Below, one piece after another: positions 10,621 to 20,260 of a stretch of DNA of 64,000 nt. Below the pieces are notes generated by a model. The model did not search any database. It worked only from the letters and a program-made list of their open reading frames with translations, and had not been told where the DNA came from. The translations under genes were made by a program, and so were the position numbers. The stretch covers positions 6,291,695 to 6,355,694 of the forward strand of contig ML682024.1 of assembly GCA_007922195.1 (NCBI GenBank). Reading direction: 5' to 3'. The stretch is from Podocnemis expansa. Lineage: Eukaryota > Chordata > Testudines > Podocnemididae. Position 1 is the first letter of the stretch, and each line of letters starts with the position of its first letter.

Positions 10621-13395
10621 TTGTCTTTTAACTCACACCCCTCTCCCCCCAACTGTCTTCAGTCCTACAAGAGAGAGAAATTCCCCGCCCCTGTACAAAG
10701 ACCCCCAAAGGATGGGTTATCTATGAGCTATAAATGGAATCAGACACCATTTTTATCATTAAAAGAATAAAACAAAGTTGTTTCAACCCTAGAATGGATC
10801 CTTCAGCTCCTATTGTCAGAGGCTTTGCATCTTGCTTGTCCTTGCTTACCTGTAAGTGTTAAATCTTAAAGCAGCTGGGTTTTTGCCACCCCTTGCTGCC
10901 TGTAGCCATGACCCTTTCATCTGTTCCCGCTGCAGTGCCAGGGGGCTGCCCCACTCCCAGTCCCAGTGCAGAGTCCAAAGAAAAATCTCAGGTGTGAAAG
11001 GATTCTGGTAGTGGGCAGAGAAAGGTGGAACAAGCTCTGTGGCTAGCTGATGCCTGAACCCAGACACATCCCAGCCTTGCACCCTTTCAGTGAGGGCAGG
11101 TTGCCCTCCAGGAAGGCAGGGCTGGAAAGAGAGGGCGGCTTGTGGTAGATGAGCAGCTGACAAGGTTCCTGTGCCACTGGGGTGCAAGGGCTGAGGCATC
11201 CTGGGAAGCATGAGTGGCAGCAGAAAGGTTATTTGTGTCTGGGATGGGGCTGAATAGATTGGGAACAGCTCCCCCTATCCTGGTAGTCAGCTGTGAATCA
11301 GCCCCACTTGACTTGCACACCTGGGGAAGACACTGTACTCCCCTGCTTCTTTAAGCTGGAATATGCATTGTGAACACAAGAATGTTTGCTGGGTGCCTGG
11401 ACACAGCAGGAAGTTATAGCCCCATTCACCTGGATCAGTTGAGGGCCCTGTACTTTCCATGACCCCCTCAGCTAGCTACTGCACAGTCCATCCCCCAACT
11501 TTTGGTCTGGCAAAAATTCAAGCCCCCCCCCCCCTTTATTTTCCATTAGTCCCTGACTGGTTGGTTTCTTGCAGAGAGTGGACCTGGTGGGAGGCCAGGT
11601 TACAAAATGTTGTCTAGGTTCAGGCCTGCCTCATCCTGTATAGAGGATAAACCTTTTTGCACCAGAAAGCACAGGAGAACAGGCATGCCTGTATCCCTGC
11701 AAAACAAACAATTCTCCTACTTTGTCATAGTTTGCCCTATGGAGCAAACCCTAGGGTGTCACAGCAGGGATTCTGCATCCAAGACTGGGGTCTCCAGTTC
11801 AAGGAAGAGGATATATTACAGAAAGGCTGGAAAGAGTGAGAGAAGCCAGCAACTCCTACTGTTCATCTTAAAAAGAAGAGGGTAGACTTGATCTCTCACC
11901 ATAGACATGGCTACAGGGGCCATAGACAACACAGGTCTAGCACAGGCTCTGGGTGAACCTTGAAGGGACACCCACAGTGCAGCAGTCACCTTTAGAGTTT
12001 TACTCCCTGTCAAGCCTCAGCATCCACAGCCTGCTGGGGTACATCCCTGCTTTCTTCCAGCCCCTCTGCTCATGTGAAGATGACCACTTGCCTTACTCTT
12101 GGTTCTCTAGCTGCTCCAAAATGGCTGGTTTCTTCTGGGAGAGAAGACCTGCTTTCTAGCCCCTGGTCTTCACTGCTGTCTGGCCTGGGAAGCTGATCTC
12201 TTTCTCCCAACCACCCATTTAAACACATAGCTTGGGGGAAAATGAGGCACATTTGTCTTACTTCCACTCCCTGGACTCATCCAGGGATCAGGCAAAGGGG
12301 AGCTGCAGGCTGGAAGTTGAAATTTGACCGGTTCTGAGTGGAAACAAAAGGCAGATTTTTCCTAAATGAGAGGGGTTAATGCCAAGCTGGCCCTGGCTCG
12401 AAGTCCACCAGGAATTAAATCAGGGCTGTGCTGAGGGGCTTAATCAGCAGGAAGGGAGATGGAGGAAACAAGGGAGTTTTGGCTGTGGTGCAGATTAGCA
12501 GGCTGGTGGAGGAGCCCCGGAGGTTTTTAAGGCTCTGTGGGACAAACAGCAGGGGCTAGGTCTGACTTGGTCATTGGGTTTCAACTGCAGCTTCCTGCCT
12601 GATACAGGAGGTTGGAACAGCTGGTTCCAGACCACCTAAGCCATGAGCTGATGATAAACACGCAAGATAAATGACTCCAGGAGACCTTGGGAACAGCTGC
12701 TAACTCACACCCTGTGACTATTAGTCAGCTGCATTTATGCAGGGCCTCTGAGTGTCTCATCCTGTTGGGAACATGTGACTAGGGGAGTTTGACTCATCAA
12801 CAGCCTGCAGGTTGGGTGACCAAACTCAGTCCACTGCATCCTCCCTTCCAGGTCAAAAATCTAGATTACATCCCCCAGCCTGCCACTTAACATAAGCCAG
12901 CCCTACCTAGGCCAGTCACTGCTCCCCGAGAGTTCCCATCTACCCAAATAGGAATAATTGTTCTTCCCCCTTATATACATGGAGAAAATGAGATACAGAC
13001 TCCAGGACAGACTGCATGCCAGACATAGAACCCAGGAGTCCTGGCACCTTTCTGTTTCATAAGCAGGCAACCCCCCCGATAAAGGACTTAGGAGTCCTGA
13101 TTCCAAGTCCTCCCCTCACATTCATCCTCCCTCAAGCCAGGAGGCTTAGTTCCCAGCACCTAAATTTAAACCTTGCTGTTTTAACAGGCTGCTTTGACTT
13201 GGGACAATTACAAGATACCCGCCCTATCCACAAATGAGGGAATTTATTAACCCTTTATGCTCTTCCTAATTGTATCACCCCACTCTTTACCTCCACTCCC
13301 CAGGCTGCTAGTGGCTATTCTGGCCTGAGTCATCCCAGATGTTCTCACCTCTAGGCCTGAAGAGTTAGTCTGAACACCACCACACAGAGGAACAG
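10620..13395. other. Intergenic region without recognisable genes
   Basis: No exon with family similarity was found. About 12,930-13,110 resembles an ancient MIR-type SINE: a run like ATGGAGAAAATGAGATACAGA followed by GAACCCAGGAGTCCTGG. There is a C-rich run at 11,524-11,535. The rest is unremarkable. Confidence 0.5.
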
Positions 13396-13409
13396 GCTCA
13401 CATCAAACA

Positions 13410-13415
13410 TTTATT
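13410..13415 (-). terminator. PPP1R15A polyadenylation signal
   Basis: TTTATT on the plus strand reads AATAAA on the minus strand, about 420 bases beyond the PPP1R15A stop at 13,836. This is a reasonable 3' UTR length. Other AATAAA-like words nearby are on the plus strand. Confidence 0.6.
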
Positions 13416-13835
13416 AAACGCCAAGCCATTAAAAAAATGTCCAGATTCAGGGGGCTGGGGGAATAAATAGCAAAGATCCATAAATAAAGGTCAGGTTCTG
13501 GAAAATAATCAGTCCCCTTCCCACTTCTTTCCAATACAAGACAAATATTTAACTTCCTCCAGGGCCACGTGGACCTAGTCAAACATAATAAAACAAAAAC
13601 ACAACAGATCAGAGTGTCAATGGCTCTCAGTTAAGGCCAGCATACGGTGTGGGTCTGTGATGGAGGTAGGTGAAGGGTTGTTACCCCAAGAAACTCAGGA
13701 GTCCTGGCTCTCACTGACTAGACTACATTTCCAGAGAAGCAAATGAGACTCAGATTCCTGGTTCTGGTGGGAGAAAGGAAGGTTAATGCTACCAGCAGCT
13801 GAGGGTCCCAGGGCAGCAGCCCCAGAGTCTTTGCC

Positions 13836-16810
13836 CTACCCTAGCCTTCCATCCCGGACTCCTGGGTCCTCCATTCTTTCATCACAGAGTGGAAGGGACG
13901 TGTCCCCTATCCCCCACCCTTCAGGAAGAGGGAAGGGTTCTGTCAGCTCCAGAGATGCCCCATAGATCCTCCTCCAGGCCTGGGCCCGGTGTCCTGCCTC
14001 CAGGCAGGGCTCCAGGATGGTCCCTAGCTGCTCGATGCGCCGGCGAAAACGGCTTCGGTCCCGAGCCAGCTCTTCCCATGGGCCCCGGCGGGCAGCTTGG
14101 CTGGCAAAGGACCAGACCAGCAGGGGATGCACAGTGACTACGGGGGAGAATCGAACCTGCGGGGTAGTAGAAAGACAGCAGGTGAGAGACCGCAAACACC
14201 GAGGACATAGGGGTGGCACCCCAGATCTCCCCCCCCCCGTCCTTTCCCAGAGCTGGGGTCAAACCCACTAGTAGGGTTACCAGATGTCAGGCAAAAGGAG
14301 AACATGGCCTCCTTTTACCTTCACATCTTCCATCTGGCAGGCATTTTAAAATACATTATTTTTGTATGGCTTTTTATTTACAGGAGTTCAAGTATGCTCG
14401 AACACCCTGTTTTTAGGGGGAAGTGTTCCAGGCCTCTAAAAACAGAAGACAATTACATTAATGCAACATTTTCTCCACATGTCCTCCTTTCCGTAGTCCC
14501 CTGTCCTCCTTTCCAGACTTTGGTATCTGGCAGCCCTAGGCAGGAGTCCTGGGCCCAGCCCCTCCCTCCACTATTCCCAGCAGCCCCTCACTAGCAGCAG
14601 CTGGTCCAGCCCAGCTCCATCCGCCCAGCTGTGGGGGCGGGGACGAGACGGCTGACTCCACTGCTGACGTCAGCTCTTCCGGGCCAGTCCCGAGCTACGT
14701 GCAAGGGGAAGGGGAAGGGCGGGGGGTTACCAGCTACCAAAGCCTGGTAAGGGGGCATTGAGGACACAAGGAGAATATGTAGTACGGACCCCATGGGGGA
14801 TCCCACGCTGTCACAACTTATGTACTTGCCCCCTCCAGTACCCCCCCTGCGATCACTGTGACGCGTAACCTTCCCCCCCACTACTATGTCGCCTCCCGCA
14901 GCCCGAACCCCTGCTCCCCACCGCATCTGGGACCCCTCGGGCTATGTTCTTACTCTGCTCCCCGATCCCCAATGACTTTGTGCCCACCGATAGCCCGTAC
15001 CCCCCGCCCAGATACCTATTGTCTCTATGCTGTAAACCTTTGTTGTCCACGAAACATTAACTTTCAATAAAACCTTTAAATTTAATGCACTATTCTGTTT
15101 TTAGAGGGCCCTGGAATGCATTCCCCTAAAAACAGGGTGTTTGGGAGGGGGGGTTCCCGCATACTTTAACCCCCATAAGTAAAAAGCAAGACAAAACCAT
15201 GTCTTTTTTAAAATGCCTGCTGGACAGGATGTGAAGGTAAAAATAAAAAGAGACACGTCTTCCTTTTGCCTGACATCTGGTAACCTTAAATGAGGGGCAC
15301 TGTGCACAGGGCTGATGGGGGAAGGGGAATGAGGTGGAGACGCCCCGCTGGGGGGGAGCCTCCTGGGGCCCTGCAGGCCTGACATTTCACACCATTGCAT
15401 GAGGTTTTCCCCTCCTGGGGATGCAGGTGAACCTGATGTCATCCCCTGAAATTACCCAGCAGGCCACTGGGCCTGTGCTTTAGGGAAAGGGAGAGAACCC
15501 AGGAGTCCTGCCGCCAAACCACCTCAGCCACCCCCACCCCCACCCCAAAAACCCACTAGACCCCACTCCTCTCCCAGAGACAGGTAAAGACCCTAGGAGT
15601 CCTGGCTCCAGCTCACCTTCTTTGCTGTCTGGTTGCACTCAGAGTCCATGGCCCTTGCTTTGTCACAGCCCTTGCTTCCCTGGGATCCCAGTTCACAGCA
15701 GTGACTCCTAGAGGGGGTGCTCCGTCTCATAGGCCAGGGCTTCCTTGGGGGTTTCCAGGGGTCCCCCACCATCTCAGTCTCTGAGGCTGGCATAGGGAGG
15801 TAGAAGGAAACCCGGAGTTCTCGTTCCTTGGGCCTTGGGGGGGTGGGAGCTGTGGCCAAACGAAGTGGATTGAAGGGGTCAAGCCCACAGCACAGAGCAC
15901 CCCAAAGCACCTTGTTCTCCTTGCACAAGGTCTCATCTTCTGGCTCCCCCTCTGAATCAGTCCAGTCTGTGCCAGAGCAGCAGGGGCTGGCAGGATCTTC
16001 AGAGGTTACCCAGCCTGCATCATCTTTCTCATTTTCCTCCTCTTCCTCTGAGGGGCAGTAGAATAAGGACAGGACCAGGGGGTTCTTGGTGACAGGAGGT
16101 CCTGGGTTTGCACCACCATGCAGGCAGCTGGTGGTGGTGGTGGTGTCTCCCCCACATGGCTCAAGGCCTCCTTTGGGTCCCCTGTCCTGCTGGGGTTGGG
16201 ACATTCCTTCCAAAGGTTGTTTCTGACCATCTCCAACCTCCTCCAGATGTTTCTCCATCTCCAGCCAGGTCATGTTCAGTTCTCCACAGTGCTTGGGGTC
16301 TTCTCTGAGGCTTCCCCCCTCCTTCTGGTTGTGGAATGCAGAAGGAACTTGTGTACCAGGCTGGGGGCCTTCCCCCAGATTGTCAGCTTCTCCTAAACAG
16401 GGGTCTGGACCATGTGGCACAGCAGGACTATCCTTGAGTTTCTCATAACCAGATGCAAAGGCCTCCTTTTTCTCCAGATCTTCCCAGTGTTCCCAAAGTG
16501 GGAGATGCAATCCATGGTGCAACACAGCTATGTCTGACAGCTGCAGGCAGGCCGGCCCATGGCCATTCCTCCTCTGCCTTCTCCTCATCCTCATTCTTTG
16601 CCGCCGCCTCTTCATCCTCATTCTTTGCCGCCGCCGCCTCTTCATCCTCCTCCTCCTCATTCTTTGGCTCCTCTTCATCCTCATTCTCTGGCTCCTCATT
16701 GTGGTCACAGGGAAGTGAGGCCAGTAGCCTAGAAGATCCAGGAGTTGTGGAGTGACCCCCATAAGTGCAGTCTGAAGGCCGTCTGGTTTTAGGGATGTGA
16801 CACGGAGCAT
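13836..16810 (-). CDS. PPP1R15A: Protein phosphatase 1 regulatory subunit 15A (GADD34)
   Basis: Stress-induced adaptor that brings PP1 to phosphorylated eIF2-alpha and so restores translation. Coding exon 2 is 16810-15617 and coding exon 3 is 14156-13836; the 1.46 kb intron is phase 0 with GTGAGC donor and CAG acceptor. Predicted length is 504 residues against 674 in human. The RVxF PP1-docking motif spans the splice: exon 2 ends in KK and exon 3 starts VRFSPVVTVH. Exon 3 continues GPWEELARDRSRFRRRI, the strongly conserved 15A/15B C-terminal core that engages PP1 and actin. Upstream, WGALCCGLDPFNPL matches the conserved R15 block. The start ATG lies 6 bases after a CAG acceptor, as expected for a non-coding first exon. 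Odd point: residues about 38-80 read as an Arg/Met-rich basic repeat (see findings). Confidence 0.93.
14272..14540 (+). mobile_element. Short MITE-like element with terminal inverted repeats
   Basis: It begins TAGGGTTACCAGATGTC and ends ATCTGGCAGCCCTA, which is nearly the reverse complement of the start. It lies in the single intron separating the PPP1R15A coding exons. A second, inverted copy lies at 15,075-15,292. The internal word AACACCCTGTTTTTAG occurs in both copies. Confidence 0.6.
14590..15072 (+). other. GC-rich segment with perfect CRE and a downstream AATAAA, inside the PPP1R15A intron
   Basis: Between two inverted MITE copies lies a GC-rich block with a perfect palindromic TGACGTCA at 14,665-14,672. 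On the plus strand it also has a donor-like CTGGTAAGG near 14,747, an acceptor-like CCCCCTCCAG near 14,837 and AATAAA at about 15,065. These are the parts of a small antisense transcription unit, but I see no convincing protein and no conservation evidence. It could also be an intronic enhancer of PPP1R15A. Confidence 0.3.
15075..15292 (-). mobile_element. Second copy of the MITE-like element, inverted
   Basis: Its reverse complement starts GGTTACCAGATGTCAGGCAA and shares most of its length with the copy at 14,272-14,540, including GGCATTTTAAAA and ACACCCTGTTTTTAG. Its second terminal repeat is not recognisable, so it is truncated or diverged there. The two copies form an inverted pair about 530 bp apart. 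Confidence 0.55.
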
Positions 16811-17058
16811 CTCAAGCTGGAATTTGGAAAACTGGAATGAGGAAGGGCATGAGCCACATCAGGATACAGGAATGTCCCCTGGGGGCCAGGTGTGATGCAC
16901 TAGGGTTCCTGGAGAACAAGCTTGCCTGATAGGATGGGGCATCTGTAGGACCCCTAATTCATCCCTTGTGAAGGCTCCCAGCTGCAGACGCCCCCACCTT
17001 CTCACAGGCGGGGAAAGAACCCAGGAGTCCCAAAGTCTACCTGCTGCACATAATTAGG

Positions 17059-17175
17059 AATTCCCCCTCAAATCAAATCAAATCAAATCATAGGGCTGGA
17101 AGGGACCTAGTGAGATCATCGAGTCCAACCCCCTGGGAATTGAACCCAGGACCTTCTGCATGTTAAGTCCTTCCT
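17059..17175 (-). mobile_element. tRNA-derived SINE with CR1-like tail
   Basis: Read on the minus strand it has the tRNA-like part TTAACATGCAGAAGGTCCTG with a B-box-like GGTTCAATTCC. A CR1-like tail follows (GGTTGGACTCGATGATCTCA, then TAGGTCCCTTCCAGCCCTATGATT), ending in a short TGATT repeat. This matches the known turtle polIII SINE plan. It lies in the intron between PPP1R15A exon 1 and the start-codon exon. Confidence 0.7.
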
Positions 17176-18110
17176 AATGCTCAAGAAAGAACCCAGAAGT
17201 CCTGGCTCTCAGCACTGGCAGAAGAGGCTTCCAAAGTCCAACATCTGGAAACTTTAGCCCTCAATAATTCCCCGTCCCATAGGGCTGGACTCCCCCACAC
17301 TCTGGCCTTTGTCTCAACTTTTCACCTGGGATTCTGAATAAAGGTGTGGGGGGGGGGGGACTGGGAGCCAGGACTCCTGGCTCTCTGTGGCTTAGTTTCC
17401 CCCCCACTAGTTTTCTTTAGGCAGGGGGAGGCCTAGGGCCTTTGATGACTGTAGAGTCTTGGGCTGAATAACTCTGAGGTCAGCCAAGACATCTGGTCTG
17501 ACAGGCTCCTATGAACACCTCCAGAAATCCGGCTACACCCCTACCCAGAAGTGGGGGGGTGCTTTGTGGTGCTCTATCATACACCCACAGTCCAGCGAGG
17601 TCCCTGGAGCCGCAGGGGTGGTGGAGTGAGATCGGCAGGCCCAGCACAGGTTTGATTTGAGAGAGGGGCTTGCAGCTGATTTGGGGGGCTTGGGGTGGGG
17701 TATGAGGGGGTTGGTGGGAGGAATGGGGAGAGTGCTCTCTTTTGTATAGAAACAGCCCAGCTGCTGGGGGCTGGTGTGCAGGCCACTGAAAGAGGGGCCC
17801 CCTGAACACTGGGAAAGCACCCCCTTCCCGGTTTGACACCCCGCCCCCACCCTAGCACAGCTCCCTCCAGTGCGGGGTATAGAGTCAGAGGAGAGAAATG
17901 TATGGAGGGGTGTTAATTAAAAGGGTGAAGGATCACCCCAATATAGGGCAGTTAGGGGTGGGAAGAATGAGGACCAGCCCCTCGCGAGTTTCAGAATGGG
18001 GGAAAGAACCGAGGGAGAGAATAGGGGGCAGATAGTGTCAAGGGAGAGAGCGGAGAAAAGGGACCTCCGGGAGCCCCCCAGGGCAGGTTGTTTTGGGGTT
18101 TCCCACTTAC

Positions 18111-18232
18111 CGGCTCAGCCTGTGAGCAGGGCGCTCCAGCAGCGGGCGGCGGGTGTGGGGCAGCCGGGATCTATGGGACGGACTGCGGCGAAAGGCTCCA
18201 TCGGTGCTGGTTAGTTAGTGCTGCTGGGAGAA
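18111..18232 (-). other. PPP1R15A: PPP1R15A non-coding exon 1 (predicted)
   Basis: The exon ends at 18,111 with donor GTAAGT (CCGGTAAGTGGG on the minus strand). The 5' end is inferred as about 30 bases downstream of a TATA-like box at 18,270-18,261. It would splice to the acceptor at about 16,817, six bases before the main ATG. The exon contains a complete short upstream ORF. This agrees with the known GADD34 structure, in which the 5' leader controls translation during eIF2-alpha phosphorylation. Confidence 0.6.
18115..18201 (-). CDS. Upstream ORF in the PPP1R15A leader, 28 codons
   Basis: An ATG in context ACCGATGG opens a 28-residue frame that starts MEPFAAVRPID and ends with TGA at 18,117-18,115, four bases before the exon 1 donor. 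With direct splicing to the acceptor at 16,817 the main ATG would lie only about 10 bases after this stop. Mammalian GADD34 is known to be translated under stress through an inhibitory uORF, so a similar role is likely. No other ATG is seen between the predicted start site and this one. The peptide itself is not expected to act. Confidence 0.55.
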   Translation of the reverse strand: MEPFAAVRPIDPGCPTPAARCWSALLTG

Positions 18233-18260
18233 AAACTGGGGTGGGTCCGGCGAGGCCGGG

Positions 18261-18298
18261 CTAAATAGAGCTGGGCGCAGACGTCATCGGGACGTCAC
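18261..18298 (-). promoter_or_regulatory. PPP1R15A: PPP1R15A core promoter: TATA-like box and two CRE half-palindromes
   Basis: On the minus strand GTGACGTC (18,298-18,291) and ATGACGTC (18,287-18,280) precede a TATA-like CTCTATTTAG (18,270-18,261). CRE/ATF sites next to the start site are a known feature of GADD34 promoters and explain induction by ATF4-type factors. The two sites are 11 bp apart from start to start, about one helical turn. Confidence 0.65.
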
Positions 18299-18364
18299 GG
18301 CGGGGGAGGACGGGGGGAAGCCCGAGGGGGGGCAGCCCTGCACGTAGCAACATAACACGTCCCT

Positions 18365-18815
18365 AGGAGTGCCAGGCAACAATGTGCACAACAATGCACA
18401 GCCGGTATGTAACACACCACAGCACACAGCCAGTAGTGTAACACACAACAATACACAGCCGGTATGTAACACACNNNNNNNNNNACAGCCAGTAGTGTAA
18501 CACACAACAATACACCACTGGTATGTAATACACCACAGCACACAGCTGGTAGTGTAACACACAACAGTACACAGCTGGTATGTAATATGCCACAGCACGC
18601 AGCCGGTAGTGTTACACACAACAACACACAGCCAGTAGTGAAACACACAACAACGCATAGCCGGTAGTGTAACACACAACAATACACAGCCGGTATGTAA
18701 CACACCACAGTCCACAGCCGGTAGTGTAACACACAACAATACATAGCTGGTAGTGTAATGCAGCACAGCACACAGCTGGTAGTGTAACACAACACAGCAT
18801 AAGACGCTGGTTCAC
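18365..18815. repeat. AC-rich minisatellite with composite units
   Basis: Units like ACAGCCGGTATGTAACACAC and ACAGCCAGTAGTGTAACACA alternate with CACAGCACACAG or ACAACAATACAC linkers about every 27-30 bases. On the minus strand every frame yields Cys/Val/Leu-rich artificial translation. A 10-N gap at 18,475-18,484 lies inside the array, so its true length is unknown. It begins about 65 bases upstream of the second CRE of PPP1R15A. Confidence 0.85.
18475..18484. other. Assembly gap (10 N)
   Basis: Ten N bases within the AC-rich minisatellite. Repeat collapse is the likely cause. Confidence 0.99.
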
Positions 18816-19645
18816 AGCAATGCATGAGAACAACACAACCCCCCAAAAAACACACAACGCAATCCATTCCAATGTTGTACCTCTTGCGTCTTCAACAGCG
18901 CAGCAGCTGACAGCCGTAGCACAACAGATCACCCCCTGTGCCACACAGCACAACACAGAGCTCATGCAACACAACAGCAAATGCACAATATGGTCACAAT
19001 GCAATGCAGGACACACAGCACCACTGCACCAACACAGCACTCACACAACCCCACCCAGTGCATGCACAACACAATCACTATACTGAGTGCACAACAGCAG
19101 ACACACAACTATATATGTTGCACATACAAGTCAAAGGAACACAGTCCCCCCCTCTCCCCCCGCTATGCAATGATACTCTGCAGCCAACACAAACATGCGC
19201 AACACAAAAGCAATCCCAGCCAGCACGAGCCCCACACCCAGCCCCACACCCAGCCCCACACTGAACAAATGGCCAGGCCCAATCACAGCACACAGGGTTC
19301 AAGGCCTCCCACCATGCCCCCCCTCAGGCAACTCAGCACAATCACAATGCACTCTGTGAACCCACCCAGCACACTGGCTCGGCAGTGAGACAGAAACAAA
19401 CACACCACGGCCTGGTCACAGCAACTCAAACAACACAACCCAGCCACACATGGCAGGGGTCTGCACTGAGCAAACATAACACACCAACACAATGCCCAGG
19501 GATGTTCATCACACCCCACAAACGCACCAACACAGCAACGCAACACTCTGGTGGAGCTGCACAAAAGGGGGCACTATGTGGCATACAACACAAGCAGCAC
19601 ATGACACAAGTCACAGTCAAATAATATGGCAGGCAAACACCATAA
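18815..19645. repeat. Long strand-asymmetric AC-rich tract
   Basis: About 830 bases made mostly of ACA, CACA and ACAAC words with few G or T on the plus strand, including CCCAGCCCCACA triplicates near 19,237-19,260. It looks like a decayed extension of the neighbouring minisatellite. Apparent open frames on both strands are due to composition. Confidence 0.7.
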
Positions 19646-19667
19646 AATGCAACACAGAACAAACCAG

Positions 19668-20260
19668 TGTGTATGTGGGAGCCAGGACACCTGGGTTCTA
19701 TTCCCAGCGTGAGGAGGGGAGTAGGGTCTAGTGGTTAGAGCAGGGTCTGACAATGAGAACTCCTGAGTCCTATCTTGCTCAGGGAAACAAGGTCATTCCC
19801 CATCCAGACCTAGCGGTGGGGGTGGCTGGGGAATCCCTGTTATGGTCCTGTGGCATAGGGGTTCCCAGCTGGGCTTTCCGTTGGCACTCCAGGTCCTCGC
19901 CCAGTTTCACTCCTCATTTTCGCTTTCACTTTCTCCTTTTATTTTTATTCCCTTTCAAAAAATCCAGAATTTACTTTTAATTTGCTCTCTTACCAGGCCT
20001 GAGTTGTGAGTAGAGGGGTGGGGAGGGTCTAGAAACCAGGACTCCTGTATTCTAAGCCAGGCCTTGGGAAGGAAGTGTGGGCTAGTGGTTACAGCAAGGG
20101 ACACTGGGAGTTAGGACTCCTGGGTTCTAACCCTGGCTCTGGTTAGGGAGTGAAGTCTAGTGGTTAGAGCAGGAGTCCTGGCCTCCAGCATTAACTTCTA
20201 GACCCCCTCCTCCTCCCGGGGGTGGGGGAGAACCTAGGAGTCTTGGCTCCCAGCCCCCCT
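19668..20260 (+). repeat. Cluster of MIR/tRNA-like units
   Basis: At least five units of the type GGGAGCCAGGACTCCTGGGT followed by TCTATTCCCAGC and GGGGTCTAGTGGTTAGAGCA occur here in tandem: about 19,675-19,745, 20,030-20,060, 20,085-20,150 and 20,155-20,185, plus an inverted piece near 20,230. TAGTGGTTAGAGCA looks like a tRNA A box and GGTTCTATTCC like a B box. The same words also occur in the 3' half of the amniote MIR SINE. Confidence 0.65.

Noticed and set aside
8317..13400. TULP2 between NUCB1 and PPP1R15A, as in human
   Set aside because: No tubby-domain exon is recognisable on either strand.
18284..19264. Several Cys/Val-rich or His/Thr-rich open frames on both strands
   Set aside because: They follow the period of the AC-rich minisatellite, cross an N gap, and have no splice or family support.
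19668..20260. Functional tRNA genes suggested by A- and B-box-like words
   Set aside because: No complete cloverleaf can be drawn and copies are degenerate; they are SINE-derived.
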